A stretch of 64,000 bases of DNA from Acinetobacter sp. XH1741. Lineage in GTDB: Bacteria; Pseudomonadota; Gammaproteobacteria; Pseudomonadales; Moraxellaceae. Each line of letters starts with the position of its first letter. Within the stretch, counting starts at the first letter, position 1. The translations under genes were made by a program, and so were the position numbers. The notes below the pieces were generated by a model that searched no databases, was not told the origin of the DNA, and saw nothing but the letters and a program-made list of their open reading frames with translations. This document shows positions 1 through 9,735 of this stretch, piece by piece. The DNA lies in assembly GCF_041021895.1 (NCBI RefSeq), contig NZ_CP157428.1:3038001-3102000 (forward strand), written 5' to 3'.

Positions 1-387
1 GCGACTTTTAGCAATCCAAACGGAGTTTTATTACCGGGTTTATATGCGCGAATCCGTTTAGGTGGCGGTCAACCGCGCTCAGCTATTTTGATTAGTCCAA
101 CCGCTGTTGGGGTCGATCAAGATAAACGTTTTGTTGTAGTCGTCGATGCTAAAAATCAGACTGCTTACCGTGAAGTAAAACTGGGTACACAACAAGATGG
201 ACTGCAAATCGTGAATAGCGGATTACAAGCGGGTGACCGCATTGTGGTAAATGGTTTACAACGAATTCGTCCGGGTGACCCTGTGACTCCGCATCTTGTT
301 CCTATGCCAAATGCGCAAATCACTGCGAGCAGCACTACTCCTCAACCTCAGCCAACAGATAAAACATCAACTCCGGCAAAAGGTTAA
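1..387 (+). CDS. adeI: AdeI-type RND periplasmic adaptor, C-terminal part
   Basis: This is the 3' end of a membrane-fusion (periplasmic adaptor) gene that is open from base 1 and begins upstream of the window. The visible ~128 residues contain the adaptor's last beta-barrel and membrane-proximal segments (GLYARIRLGG, then GLQAGDRIVVNGLQRIRPGDPV) and a Pro/Thr/Gln-rich tail. Such adaptors link the inner-membrane RND pump to the outer-membrane channel. It lies 6 bp before the RND pump gene on the same strand, so the three genes form one operon. The symbol rests on gene order and on the resemblance of the whole operon to Acinetobacter adeIJK; the protein itself is mostly unseen. Confidence 0.9.
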   Translation, partial: ATFSNPNGVLLPGLYARIRLGGGQPRSAILISPTAVGVDQDKRFVVVVDAKNQTAYREVKLGTQQDGLQIVNSGLQAGDRIVVNGLQRIRPGDPVTPHLVPMPNAQITASSTTPQPQPTDKTSTPAKG

Positions 388-393
388 TCCGAT

Positions 394-3300
394 ATGAATA
401 TTTCTAAATTTTTTATTGATCGGCCGATCTTTGCTGGTGTGTTATCAGTACTGATTTTACTTGCCGGTCTACTGTCGGTATTTAAATTACCGATTTCTGA
501 ATATCCAGAAGTTGTTCCGCCATCTGTGGTGGTACGTGCTCAATATCCGGGTGCAAACCCGAAAGTGATTGCCGAAACTGTTGCCTCTCCACTTGAAGAG
601 TCAATTAACGGCGTAGAAGACATGCTGTATATGCAATCTCAAGCAAACAGCGACGGCAACTTAACCATTACGGTGAACTTTAAGCTCGGTATAGACCCAG
701 ATAAAGCTCAGCAATTGGTTCAAAACCGTGTATCTCAAGCCCTACCTCGCTTACCAGAAGATGTGCAGCGTTTAGGTGTTACTACTTTAAAAAGCTCACC
801 TACCTTAACCATGGTTGTACATTTGACCTCACCAGATAATCGCTATGACATGACCTATTTACGTAACTATGCGGTACTGAACGTAAAAGACCGTTTAGCG
901 CGTTTACAAGGTGTCGGTGAAGTCGGTTTATTTGGTTCCGGTGACTACGCGATGCGTGTATGGCTCGACCCACAAAAAGTGGCACAGCGAAACCTCACAG
1001 CAACTGAAATTGTGACTGCCATCCGTGAACAAAACATTCAGGTAGCAGCGGGTACAATCGGTGCATCACCAAGTAATTCACCTTTACAGCTTTCAGTAAA
1101 TGCTCAAGGTCGTTTAACCACTGAGCAAGAGTTTGCCGATATTATTTTAAAAACGGCTCCCGACGGTGCGGTCACCCGATTGGGTGATGTTGCTCGTGTT
1201 GAACTTGCAGCTTCACAATACGGCTTGCGTTCATTACTCGATAATAAACAAGCAGTCGCGATTCCAATTTTCCAAGCACCGGGTGCTAATGCTTTGCAAG
1301 TTTCTGATCAAGTGCGTAGCACAATGAAGGAGCTTTCAAAAGATTTCCCATCTTCAATTAAATACGACATTGTATACGACCCGACTCAGTTCGTACGTGC
1401 CAGTATTAAGGCAGTAGTTCATACCTTACTTGAAGCAATTGCACTGGTTGTTGTGGTTGTTATTTTATTCTTACAAACATGGCGTGCCTCAATCATTCCA
1501 TTGCTTGCTGTACCGGTTTCAATTATTGGTACATTTGCACTCATGCTTGCTTTTGGTTACTCCATCAATGCACTATCACTGTTCGGGATGGTACTTGCCA
1601 TCGGAATTGTGGTGGATGACGCGATTGTCGTCGTCGAAAATGTCGAGAGGAATATTGAAGCCGGCCTAAACCCAAGGGAAGCAACTTATCGTGCCATGCG
1701 AGAAGTAAGTGGACCGATTATTGCCATTGCTTTAACGCTCGTTGCCGTATTCGTACCTCTTGCCTTTATGACAGGCTTAACCGGCCAATTTTATAAACAA
1801 TTTGCCATGACCATTGCCATTTCAACGGTTATTTCGGCATTTAACTCCCTTACGCTATCTCCGGCCTTAGCTGCCATGTTACTAAAAGGACATGATGCTA
1901 AGCCTGATGCATTAACACGCATTATGAACCGGGTATTCGGACGTTTCTTTGCACTGTTTAACCGCGTATTTACACGCGCGTCAGACAACTATGGTAAAGG
2001 CGTAAGTCGTGTCATCTCTCATAAAGCATCGGCAATGGGTGTCTATGCTGCACTTTTAGGTTTAACAGTAGGTATTTCTTATATTGTTCCGGGTGGTTTC
2101 GTTCCCGCACAAGACAAACAATATTTGATTAGCTTTGCTCAACTACCAAACGGTGCGTCATTAGATCGTACTGAAGCTGTCATTCGTAAAATGAGTGATA
2201 CAGCACTTAAACAACCTGGTGTAGAAAGTGCGGTTGCCTTCCCTGGTCTATCAATTAACGGTTTCACCAATAGCTCAAGCGCTGGTATTGTCTTTGTGAC
2301 CTTAAAACCATTTGATGAACGTAAGGCAAAAGACCTATCTGCAAATGCAATTGCAGGAGCTTTAAACCAGAAATATTCAGCCATTCAAGATGCCTATATT
2401 GCGGTTTTCCCACCACCACCAGTGATGGGCTTAGGTACCATGGGCGGCTTTAAACTCCAACTTGAAGACCGAGGTGCCTTAGGCTATTCAGCGCTGAACG
2501 ATGCTGCACAAAACTTTATGAAAGCAGCAAAATCAGCTCCTGAACTTGGTCCAATGTTCTCAAGCTATCAAATTAATGTACCTCAGCTAAATGTAGATCT
2601 GGACCGTGTAAAAGCCAAACAGCAAGGTGTTGCTGTGACAGATGTTTTCAACACGATGCAGATTTATTTAGGTTCTCAGTATGTTAATGACTTTAACCGC
2701 TTTGGTCGTGTTTATCAGGTTCGAGCGCAAGCCGATGCACCTTTCCGTGCTAATCCAGAAGATATTTTGCAGCTTAAAACCCGTAACAGTGCCGGACAAA
2801 TGGTGCCGTTATCTTCACTGGTCAATGTGACTCAAACTTATGGTCCAGAAATGGTAGTGCGTTATAACGGCTATACCTCAGCGGATATTAACGGCGGCCC
2901 TGCACCGGGCTATTCATCTAGCCAAGCTGAAGCTGCGGTTGAACGTATTGCTGCACAAACTCTACCGCGTGGTATCAAGTTTGAGTGGACAGATTTAACT
3001 TATCAAAAAATCTTGGCTGGTAATGCAGGACTTTGGGTATTCCCAATTAGCGTATTGCTCGTGTTCCTAGTCTTAGCCGCTCAATATGAAAGTCTAACTT
3101 TGCCGTTAGCTGTCATTTTAATTGTACCAATGGGAATCTTGGCTGCTCTGACAGGGGTTTGGCTCACCAGTGGAGATAACAACATCTTTACCCAAATTGG
3201 TCTGATGGTTCTAGTTGGGCTGGCCTGTAAAAACGCCATTTTGATTGTTGAATTTGCAAGGGAACTCGAAATGCAAGGTGCAACTGCCTTTAAAGCAGCT

Positions 3301-3573
3301 GTTGAAGCAAGTCGTCTACGTTTGCGCCCAATTTTAATGACGTCTATTGCATTTATTATGGGTGTAGTTCCATTGGTTACTTCAACGGGTGCAGGTTCTG
3401 AAATGCGTCATGCTATGGGTGTTGCCGTATTCTTCGGCATGATCGGGGTAACATTCTTTGGTTTATTCCTCACCCCTGCCTTTTATGTCCTGATTCGCAC
3501 ATTGAACAGCAAACATAAATTGCATTCAGCGGCAGTTCATGAAGCGCCTTTATCTACCCCACATGATCACTAA
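394..3573 (+). CDS. adeJ: RND multidrug efflux transporter AdeJ
   Basis: A 1059-residue HAE1-family resistance-nodulation-division pump, close to the usual ~1050 aa. It starts with the typical MNISKFFIDRPIFAGVLS first helix. The proton-relay motif GIVVDDAIVVVENVERN in TM4 puts paired Asp residues near 408-409. Two large periplasmic loops lie between TM1-2 and TM7-8, and the second half repeats the pattern (GLACKNAILIVEFAREL). The protein sits in the inner membrane as a trimer and exports drugs by proton antiport through AdeI and AdeK. In Acinetobacter this pump is the broad intrinsic efflux system. It is followed 12 bp later by the outer-membrane factor gene, preceded by a strong AAGGAGG-like site. 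Confidence 0.95.
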   Translation: MNISKFFIDRPIFAGVLSVLILLAGLLSVFKLPISEYPEVVPPSVVVRAQYPGANPKVIAETVASPLEESINGVEDMLYMQSQANSDGNLTITVNFKLGIDPDKAQQLVQNRVSQALPRLPEDVQRLGVTTLKSSPTLTMVVHLTSPDNRYDMTYLRNYAVLNVKDRLARLQGVGEVGLFGSGDYAMRVWLDPQKVAQRNLTATEIVTAIREQNIQVAAGTIGASPSNSPLQLSVNAQGRLTTEQEFADIILKTAPDGAVTRLGDVARVELAASQYGLRSLLDNKQAVAIPIFQAPGANALQVSDQVRSTMKELSKDFPSSIKYDIVYDPTQFVRASIKAVVHTLLEAIALVVVVVILFLQTWRASIIPLLAVPVSIIGTFALMLAFGYSINALSLFGMVLAIGIVVDDAIVVVENVERNIEAGLNPREATYRAMREVSGPIIAIALTLVAVFVPLAFMTGLTGQFYKQFAMTIAISTVISAFNSLTLSPALAAMLLKGHDAKPDALTRIMNRVFGRFFALFNRVFTRASDNYGKGVSRVISHKASAMGVYAALLGLTVGISYIVPGGFVPAQDKQYLISFAQLPNGASLDRTEAVIRKMSDTALKQPGVESAVAFPGLSINGFTNSSSAGIVFVTLKPFDERKAKDLSANAIAGALNQKYSAIQDAYIAVFPPPPVMGLGTMGGFKLQLEDRGALGYSALNDAAQNFMKAAKSAPELGPMFSSYQINVPQLNVDLDRVKAKQQGVAVTDVFNTMQIYLGSQYVNDFNRFGRVYQVRAQADAPFRANPEDILQLKTRNSAGQMVPLSSLVNVTQTYGPEMVVRYNGYTSADINGGPAPGYSSSQAEAAVERIAAQTLPRGIKFEWTDLTYQKILAGNAGLWVFPISVLLVFLVLAAQYESLTLPLAVILIVPMGILAALTGVWLTSGDNNIFTQIGLMVLVGLACKNAILIVEFARELEMQGATAFKAAVEASRLRLRPILMTSIAFIMGVVPLVTSTGAGSEMRHAMGVAVFFGMIGVTFFGLFLTPAFYVLIRTLNSKHKLHSAAVHEAPLSTPHDH

Positions 3574-3585
3574 GGAGGACATTTA

Positions 3586-5034
3586 ATGGCTACAGCAAGA
3601 CAAAGCTTATTACTGTCCTCACTCATGGGAAGCCTGCTGCTTGCAGGCTGCTCTTTAGCTCCGGAATATCAACCTGCAAAAGTGATCGTTCCAGTCAAAT
3701 TTAAAGAGTCAAACCCTAAACTTGAGGATAACAATTGGAAAATTGCCCAACCTGCCGATCAGCAGGTTCGAGGTGAATGGTGGCGTGTTTTTAATGATGC
3801 TCAATTAAATGAGCTAGAACAACAAGCAATTGCCGGCAACCAAAATCTTAAAGCTGTGGCAGCCAATATTCAGGCCTCACGTGCAATACGTTCAGCAGCA
3901 CAAGCCGAACGCTTGCCTAGCATTAGTGCTGGCTTTGGGCCGACTCGTCAAAAACCCTCTCCTGCTTCATTGGGGTTAGATGACAATGCCCATACATCCG
4001 CACAAACCTTATGGCGTGCTCAAGCGAATGTCTCATATGAGCTGGATTTATTTGGTCGTATTACCAGTAGTGTTAATGCAGCAACAGCTGATGTACAGCA
4101 ACAAGAAGCTCTATATCAGTCGGCACTTTTAGCCTTACAAGCCGATGTTGCCCAAGGCTATTTTCTCATTCGCCAGCTTGATGCTGAACAAGCAATTTAT
4201 AATCGCACTATTAAGTTACTGGGCGAAACCCGAGATCTTGTTCAAACTCGATTTCGTAATGGTTTAGTCAGTGAATTAGATGTTTCTCGCGCACAGACTG
4301 AACTTGCTACAGCACAAACCAATGCATTAAATATTGCTCGTAATAGAGCAAATACCGAACATGCGCTTGCTGTATTGCTAGGAAAAACACCGGCTGATTT
4401 CGATCTAACTGTTCAACCTTTAGCAACAAACAGTATTCGTCTTCCAGCGGGTTTACCTTCGACTTTACTTGAAAGACGTCCTGATATTGCTGCTGCCGAA
4501 CGTGCAATGGCAGCAGATAATGCGCGTATTGGAATTGCACGCGCTGCTTTCTTTCCAAAACTAGACCTGACAGGTGCACTCGGTTATGAATCGTCGAGTT
4601 TAAGCGAGTTAGGTAAATGGTCGAGCCGAACATTTTTACTTGGTCCAGTCGCAGGTACTATTTTATCTTTGCCATTATTTGATGGCGGACAACGTAAAGC
4701 AGGCGTTGCTCAAGCAAGAGCAGCCTATGAAGAAAGCGTTGCCAACTATAGACAAACTGTCCTAAACGCATTTCGGGAAGTTGAAAATGGTTTATCTGAT
4801 CAAAGAATACTTGATCAACAAATTCAGGCTCAAAACCAAGCACTCTCATCTTCTCGTCATGCAAATCAACTGTCACACTTACGTTATCGAGAAGGTGCGA
4901 TTAGCTATCTTGATGTGATCGACTCAGATCGGACTATATTGCAACAAGAGCAACTTTCCGCACAGCTGAAAGGCAGCCAAATCATTGCAAGCGTCAATTT
5001 AATCCGTGCTTTAGGTGGGGGTTGGAAGAATTAA
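3586..5034 (+). CDS. adeK: Outer membrane efflux channel AdeK
   Basis: A 482-aa NodT/OprM-type outer-membrane factor. The N-terminus has a lipoprotein signal with lipobox LLLAGC near residue 22 (MATARQSLLLSSLMGS start). Two TolC-like repeats follow; they include ANVSYELDLFGRI near residue 150 and LERRPDIAAAERAMAADNARIG near residue 300, hallmarks of this family. The trimer forms the exit duct for the pump encoded just upstream. A good Shine-Dalgarno (AAGGAGG) lies in the 12-bp gap after adeJ. The gene ends directly before a strong hairpin shared with the convergent glyA gene. Confidence 0.95.
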   Translation: MATARQSLLLSSLMGSLLLAGCSLAPEYQPAKVIVPVKFKESNPKLEDNNWKIAQPADQQVRGEWWRVFNDAQLNELEQQAIAGNQNLKAVAANIQASRAIRSAAQAERLPSISAGFGPTRQKPSPASLGLDDNAHTSAQTLWRAQANVSYELDLFGRITSSVNAATADVQQQEALYQSALLALQADVAQGYFLIRQLDAEQAIYNRTIKLLGETRDLVQTRFRNGLVSELDVSRAQTELATAQTNALNIARNRANTEHALAVLLGKTPADFDLTVQPLATNSIRLPAGLPSTLLERRPDIAAAERAMAADNARIGIARAAFFPKLDLTGALGYESSSLSELGKWSSRTFLLGPVAGTILSLPLFDGGQRKAGVAQARAAYEESVANYRQTVLNAFREVENGLSDQRILDQQIQAQNQALSSSRHANQLSHLRYREGAISYLDVIDSDRTILQQEQLSAQLKGSQIIASVNLIRALGGGWKN

Positions 5035-5035
5035 T

Positions 5036-5063
5036 AAAAAAAGCGCCTTACGGCGCTTTTTTT
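5036..5063. terminator. Bidirectional intrinsic terminator between adeK and glyA
   Basis: A short stem AAGCGCC/GGCGCTT with a TTAC loop is flanked by an A-run on the left and a T-run on the right. It can therefore stop transcription from adeK (plus) and from glyA (minus), which converge here. Confidence 0.9.
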
Positions 5064-5074
5064 ATACACACAAA

Positions 5075-6328
5075 TTATTTTGCATATACAGGGAATTTTG
5101 CACAAACAGCTTCAACTTTCGCTTTTACATCAGCAATAACTTTTTCGTCACCTTTGCTGTCAATCACGTCAGCGATCCAACCAGCAAGTTCACGAACTTC
5201 AGCTTCACCAAAACCACGAGTTGTTACTGCTGGAGTACCGATACGGATACCAGAAGTCACGAATGGAGAACGTGGGTCATTTGGAACTGAGTTTTTGTTC
5301 ACAGTAATGTGAGCAGCACCTAACCAAGCATCTGCATCTTTACCAGTTACGTCTTGCTTGATTAAAGATAACAAGAATAAGTGGTTGTCTGTACCGCCAG
5401 AAACAACGTCATAACCACGAGCGATTAATACTTCAGCCATAGCTTGAGCATTTTTCACAACTTGTTGTTGGTAAGCTTTAAAGTCATCAGACATTGCTTC
5501 TTTGAAGCAGATTGCTTTAGCAGCAATCGCATGCATTAATGGACCACCTTGGTTACCAGGGAATACAGCTGATTGAAGTTTTTTCTCGATTTCTTCATTC
5601 GCTTTCGCAAGGATTAAACCAGAACGTGGACCACGAAGTGTTTTGTGAGTCGTAGTTGTAGTTACGTCAGCAATTTGCACTGGGTTTGGATATACACCAG
5701 CAGCAACAAGACCTGCAACGTGAGCCATATCAACAAAAAGATAAGCGCCAACTTTGTCCGCGATGTCACGGAAACGTTGCCAATCTACAACACGGCTATA
5801 AGCAGAGAAACCAGCAACGATCATACGTGGCTTGTGCTCTAATGCTAAACGTTCAACTTCTTCGTAATCGATCTCGCCAGTTTCAGAGTTTAAACCGTAC
5901 TGAACAGCGTTATAAGTTTTACCAGAGAAGCTTACTTTCGCACCGTGAGTCAAGTGACCACCGTGAGCCAAGCTCATACCCAAAACTGTATCGCCTGGGT
6001 TAAGAAGTGCTAAATAAACAGCAGAGTTAGCTTGTGAGCCAGCATGTGGTTGAACGTTTGCATAATCGGCACCAAAAAGTTCTTTAGCACGGTCAATCGC
6101 CATTTGCTCAATAACGTCTACATACTCGCAACCGCCATAATAGCGTTTGCCTGGATAACCTTCTGCATATTTATTCGTAAGTTTTGATCCTTGCGCTTCC
6201 ATCACCGCAGGAGAGCAATAGTTTTCAGATGCAATTAACTCGATATGTGCTTCTTGACGCTCACCTTCAGAAGCAATTGCTTGAGCTAATTCTGGATCAA
6301 ATTCAGAAATGGAAATATTGGCAAACAT
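5075..6328 (-). CDS. glyA: Serine hydroxymethyltransferase
   Basis: A 417-aa PLP-dependent enzyme interconverting serine and glycine with tetrahydrofolate, the main source of cytosolic one-carbon units. Family signatures are easy to read: [18 protein letters not shown] near residue 54, [11 protein letters not shown] near 120, and the PLP-lysine motif [14 protein letters not shown] near 225. Length matches the bacterial family. It is transcribed alone on the minus strand towards adeK and shares the terminator at 5036-5063. The start at 6328 gives the usual short N-terminal extension before the catalytic core and has a GGA-rich site upstream. Confidence 0.97.
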   Translation of the reverse strand: MFANISISEFDPELAQAIASEGERQEAHIELIASENYCSPAVMEAQGSKLTNKYAEGYPGKRYYGGCEYVDVIEQMAIDRAKELFGADYANVQPHAGSQANSAVYLALLNPGDTVLGMSLAHGGHLTHGAKVSFSGKTYNAVQYGLNSETGEIDYEEVERLALEHKPRMIVAGFSAYSRVVDWQRFRDIADKVGAYLFVDMAHVAGLVAAGVYPNPVQIADVTTTTTHKTLRGPRSGLILAKANEEIEKKLQSAVFPGNQGGPLMHAIAAKAICFKEAMSDDFKAYQQQVVKNAQAMAEVLIARGYDVVSGGTDNHLFLLSLIKQDVTGKDADAWLGAAHITVNKNSVPNDPRSPFVTSGIRIGTPAVTTRGFGEAEVRELAGWIADVIDSKGDEKVIADVKAKVEAVCAKFPVYAK

Positions 6329-6437
6329 TAGCGGGGGTCCTATAAATTAGGGCTTTTAAGCCGTGCTAAGATTGCGGCATATTGTAGCATGAACTTTATA
6401 ATTAAACAGAATCAAGTTAGCTCAGTTTTAAATAAAA

Positions 6438-6467
6438 ATGGCTCAATTTTTATAAAAAATGAGCCAT
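6438..6467 (-). terminator. Intrinsic terminator after the hydrolase gene
   Basis: An 8-bp inverted repeat ATGGCTCA/TGAGCCAT encloses an AT-only loop. Read on the minus strand it is followed by ATTTTTATTT, as expected for a terminator of the minus-strand gene ending at 6575. The spacing of ~107 bp is long but nothing else intervenes. Confidence 0.6.
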
Positions 6468-6574
6468 CAAATCTAAAATAATTTATAAACACTTTAAAAA
6501 CTTTTATTTAATACTTTTCTAAAGTTAAATTTAGCTTTTTATAGCAACAAAAAAACTTTAAATATCAAATACTC

Positions 6575-7804
6575 TTATTGAGCTGACAATAAGTTTTGTA
6601 CATTCCCAACAATGTTATCTACATTACTGCTCATCGCCGTTTCATGGTCCCAGTTACCCGTTACATAGCTATTAATTTTTGTGCCCACGACAGTGGCATT
6701 AGATATCAAAATATCAGTCGCTACTTTAGGAACTGTAGTATCTGCTTGCCCCTGATAAATGATAATCGGTGTAGATACTTTTACCTGTAGCGGTTGAGAA
6801 TCTTTATCTAAGAACGTTTTTACAATGGGTACACCCATAAAGTTGGTTTGTGTACGAGTATAACCATCAAGCGTTCCGCCATGTGTTGCTGCGTAGGTTT
6901 GCATATTCCCCACAAAAGTTTGTGCTAATGGCCCAGCACAAATTGTTTCTGCCTGCTGTGCGGTACTTGCTGTTTGTGAAGTAAATACCTGTGAGTAATC
7001 AAAATTTGGCTGTGTATTTCGAATGCCAGCTGTAACTAGAGCCGTATAAGTATCAAGCTGTGCATACATTGGAATTTTTTGATCCAAGGTTGCATTAGCA
7101 ACAGCCTGTTCACCTGCAAGTAAAATGAAGCCTAGATTAGAAGCAGGTGCTACTGCTACTGTACCTTTATAGTTTAGCTGTGCACGACTTGCATATTGAG
7201 CAGCGCCCAAAGCAGCATGCCCACCCTGCGAATGTCCTACAGTGACCCATTTGTTCGAAGTTAATAAATTACGTTGAGATAAATAATTGCGGGTTGCAAC
7301 CACCGCATCTGTAATTGAATAAGCTTCACTTTTAACATTTAAAAATGGATGTATGCCCGGTGTTCCTAAACCTTCATAATCAGGTGCAACGACGACATAA
7401 CCTGCTGCAAGTAATTTACTAATTAAATCTTTGGTACTGTCTTCTAAAGCAGATTTACTTGGTGCACATGCATCTGCAACCCCTGTTGTTCCATGTGCCC
7501 AAACGACAATTGGCCAACCACCTGCTGGCGGTGGTGTCGTTGGTGTAAATACTAAACTGGTTGCCTGTACCTCTTGTCCACTTTGCCCTAACATTTTATA
7601 AGTCAGAATACTACTTTCAGCAGCAACCGACCCTAAGTTAGTGCTTGTATAAGCATCTACTTTAACGACAGGGTTTTGAATATTATTGGCTGGAGTACCA
7701 GATGGATCAGTAGTTGCTGGGCTATCATCACTACTTCCTCCTCCACATGCCGTCAACAATAAACTTGTGCTAAGAACACTGGTCATGAACAGTTTCATTT
7801 TCAT
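6575..7804 (-). CDS. Lipoprotein alpha/beta hydrolase (secretory lipase-like)
   Basis: A 409-aa protein starting at 7804, where AAGGGA lies 9 bp upstream; an in-frame extension to 7876 has no such site. The N-terminus is a lipoprotein signal ending LLLTACGGG, followed by a low-complexity Ser/Pro/Thr linker. The catalytic domain has the nucleophile elbow GHSQGGHAAL near residue 190, an oxyanion-type stretch VVWAHGTTG near 100, a candidate acid in YQGQADTTVP and the C-terminal His in GNWDHETAM. It is probably exported and anchored to the outer membrane, hydrolysing ester bonds; the substrate cannot be read. It is divergent from the exonuclease gene at 8051. Confidence 0.8.
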   Translation of the reverse strand: MKMKLFMTSVLSTSLLLTACGGGSSDDSPATTDPSGTPANNIQNPVVKVDAYTSTNLGSVAAESSILTYKMLGQSGQEVQATSLVFTPTTPPPAGGWPIVVWAHGTTGVADACAPSKSALEDSTKDLISKLLAAGYVVVAPDYEGLGTPGIHPFLNVKSEAYSITDAVVATRNYLSQRNLLTSNKWVTVGHSQGGHAALGAAQYASRAQLNYKGTVAVAPASNLGFILLAGEQAVANATLDQKIPMYAQLDTYTALVTAGIRNTQPNFDYSQVFTSQTASTAQQAETICAGPLAQTFVGNMQTYAATHGGTLDGYTRTQTNFMGVPIVKTFLDKDSQPLQVKVSTPIIIYQGQADTTVPKVATDILISNATVVGTKINSYVTGNWDHETAMSSNVDNIVGNVQNLLSAQ

Positions 7805-8050
7805 TGATATATCCCTTAAATTCAATTTTTGTTGTGCTTTAGTTTTTAATGAACATTTTAAATGTCTTACAAACAATTACGCCTAAACTTAATTTTTCGC
7901 AAGTGATATTTCATCAAAATTAACACCCAAATCTGCTAATTTTCAACATAAATTGAATTTCTTATTCACATCTAACCCTACTCCATGTTTTAAAGTAGTT
8001 AGTCAACTGTTAACATTCATCATTACTTGGGATTGTTCAAAGGGTCAGAT

Positions 8051-8737
8051 ATGCAAGCCATTATTTTAGATACAGAAACTCATACACTAAATGGTTTACC
8101 TATTGAAATTGCATATGCTCCAATTGAACTGAATGCAGGTAAACTCACATTAGATAAAAGCAAGTTGTTTGATCAGCTCTATCAGGTTCGCGCACCGATC
8201 TCTTATGCGGCTATGGCAGTACATCACATATTAGAGTCTGATTTAGAAAACCAACCCCACTATAAAACGTTTCAATTACCTGAGAGCACAACTTATATTA
8301 TTGGTCATAACATTGATTATGATATTGCCGCAATTGCGCGTTGTGGTGTCGATGTATCTCATATTAAACCGATTTGTACTTTAGCTTTAGCTCGTAAAGC
8401 TTGGCCAGATGCTGAAGCACATAATATTTCGGCACTCATCTATATGATTTCTCAAGGCAGTGGTAAAGCTCGAGAAATGCTTAAAGGTGCTCACCGTGCC
8501 GATGCTGATATTATTTTAACTGCCAATATTTTGATGCATATTATCTATCATTTAAATATTCAAGATATTGAAGAGCTTTATCAAGTTTCTGAAGAAGCTC
8601 GTATTCCGCATACGATTAATTTTGGTAAGCATACAGGTACGGCAATTGCCGAATTGCCTAAAGATTATATTCAATGGCTTCTTCGCCAAGACGAGTTAGA
8701 TGTCTATTTACGTAAGGCTTTAGAAAACGCATTTTAA
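8051..8737 (+). CDS. DnaQ-like 3'-5' exonuclease with C-terminal DUF3820 domain
   Basis: A 228-aa protein. The start at 8051 (MQAIILDTETHT) is preferred over an upstream TTG at 8027 because AGGGTCAG precedes it. The DEDD exonuclease fold is visible: ExoI motif DTET near residue 6, ExoII in GHNIDYDIAAIARCGVD near 90, and the third motif HRADADIILTANIL near 155. The last ~45 residues (INFGKHTGTAIAELPKDYIQW) match the DUF3820 module often found attached to such nucleases. It probably trims or proofreads nucleic acid; a specific role cannot be assigned. It is a single gene with its own ~245-bp upstream region shared with the divergent hydrolase. Confidence 0.75.
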   Translation: MQAIILDTETHTLNGLPIEIAYAPIELNAGKLTLDKSKLFDQLYQVRAPISYAAMAVHHILESDLENQPHYKTFQLPESTTYIIGHNIDYDIAAIARCGVDVSHIKPICTLALARKAWPDAEAHNISALIYMISQGSGKAREMLKGAHRADADIILTANILMHIIYHLNIQDIEELYQVSEEARIPHTINFGKHTGTAIAELPKDYIQWLLRQDELDVYLRKALENAF

Positions 8738-8822
8738 ATACTTAAATAGATGATATTCATAAATTCTTCATCATATTGTCATTTTTAGGTTTTATCTTAA
8801 ACCCCATTTATATTTTATTAAG

Positions 8823-8862
8823 AACAGTACTGTTTGATAGAGAAAAATCAAACAGGCTGTTT
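8823..8862. promoter_or_regulatory. Nested palindromes upstream of the 8886 gene
   Basis: Two perfect palindromes, AACAGTACTGTT (8823-8834) and AAACAGGCTGTTT (8850-8862), are also halves of a 9-bp inverted repeat CTGTTTGAT/ATCAAACAG (8830-8838 and 8847-8855). The structure ends 23 bp before the ATG at 8886. It could be a dimeric repressor operator or a 5'-UTR hairpin. No T-run follows directly, so a terminator is less likely. Confidence 0.5.
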
Positions 8863-8885
8863 CATTTTTATATTGGGGAAATACA

Positions 8886-9521
8886 ATGTCTGGTTTTTAT
8901 AGAACCAATTTGGGAAGAGTTGCACTTCAACAACGGAATATTGCTCTAAATGCAAAACAAAGACGCTTACTTTTACTCATCGATCATGAAGATTTTGTAA
9001 ATCTCGATACCGAATTCAAAAAGCGTATTGCCCCACCAGAGTTGATTCAGCAACTTATTGACTTAAAACTTATTGCTCGTACTCACGAAAACGATTCAGA
9101 CGTAACTGAACAAATAGCTACTTCAAAATCCTCTTCAACGGCTAAAGAAATAGATGTACCTCAAAAAAATACAATAGATGACAATAAAGGTCATGATCTT
9201 GTCGGAGAAATTCAGGTTCCTCAGCAATTATCTTCACATCCTTCAAATATTGAATCCCAGCTGCCGCTCTCACTTCCAATTGAACAACTTAGTTTCGAAG
9301 AAATACAACAATTAATGAAAAAAAGCTTGAATATGTACTGCGGACTTATGGGTAAACCACTGATTCAAAAAATAGAGCAGATCAAAACTATTCAGGAGCT
9401 TAAAATGTGCCAAATGCAATGGATTACCAGTTTACAGGAGTCACGTATTCCACCTCATGAGCTAGCACATACGCTTCATTCTATTAATTATTCAATTCAG
9501 CTCATTCAACAAAGGATCTGA
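8886..9521 (+). CDS. Hypothetical protein, Acinetobacter-type
   Basis: A 211-aa protein I do not recognise, starting after a GGGGAAATACA leader. The first ~70 residues are basic and look like a small winged-helix or coiled domain (LGRVALQQRNIALNAKQRRLLLLIDHEDFVNL, given here only as a description of residues 9-40 in outline). A polar, low-complexity linker covers roughly residues 75-125, and a helical C-terminal half (EEIQQLMKKSLNMYCGLMG) ends the protein. No signal peptide or membrane segment is seen. It is the last chromosomal gene before the tRNA-Arg used by the prophage, with palindromic sequence just upstream that may control it. Confidence 0.6.
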   Translation: MSGFYRTNLGRVALQQRNIALNAKQRRLLLLIDHEDFVNLDTEFKKRIAPPELIQQLIDLKLIARTHENDSDVTEQIATSKSSSTAKEIDVPQKNTIDDNKGHDLVGEIQVPQQLSSHPSNIESQLPLSLPIEQLSFEEIQQLMKKSLNMYCGLMGKPLIQKIEQIKTIQELKMCQMQWITSLQESRIPPHELAHTLHSINYSIQLIQQRI

Positions 9522-9578
9522 AATAGATCAAGTTGCTGTTTAATTAAGCATAAAAGCCTCTTGCCACGTATTTCGTGC

Positions 9579-9607
9579 TTTACCTATCAGTGTTTTTTTC
9601 CTATGAT
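9579..9607 (+). promoter_or_regulatory. Predicted sigma-70 promoter of tRNA-Arg
   Basis: TTTACC (9579-9584) and TATGAT (9602-9607) are separated by exactly 17 bp, and the tRNA 5' end is 16 bp beyond the -10. This places the promoter outside the prophage, so the tRNA should stay expressed after integration. Confidence 0.6.
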
Positions 9608-9622
9608 GTGCCCCACACATGT

Positions 9623-9699
9623 GCGCTCGTAGCTCAGTTGGATAGAGTACAGGTTTCCGAAGCCTGGGGTCGTGGGTTCGATCCCCGCCGAGCGCACCA
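9623..9699 (+). tRNA. tRNA-Arg (anticodon CCG), prophage integration site
   Basis: A 77-nt cloverleaf with acceptor stem GCGCTCG/CGAGCGC, D-arm TAGCTCAGTTGGATAGAGT, anticodon loop TTCCGAA (anticodon CCG, reading CGG), T-loop GGTTCGATCCC and an encoded CCA end. The 3' half doubles as the left attachment site. The tRNA is intact because the integrated element restores the same 3' bases. Confidence 0.95.
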
Positions 9700-9700
9700 A
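9684..9700 (+). repeat. attL core of prophage element 1
   Basis: The 17 bases CCCGCCGAGCGCACCAA, covering the tRNA-Arg 3' end plus one base, recur perfectly at 54858-54874 beside the integrase gene. This defines the recombination core of element 1. Confidence 0.9.
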
Positions 9701-9735
9701 TTCATTATATTAAATCAACTACTTAACTATATTTT

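Noticed and set aside
1430-4876. Several 60-110-codon ORFs antisense to or out of frame with adeJ and adeK
   Set aside because: They lie wholly inside well-conserved genes and have no ribosome sites or recognisable motifs.
8823-8862. Intrinsic terminator of the exonuclease gene
   Set aside because: The hairpin is not followed by a clear T-run and lies 85 bp past the stop and close to the next start; regulatory use fits better.
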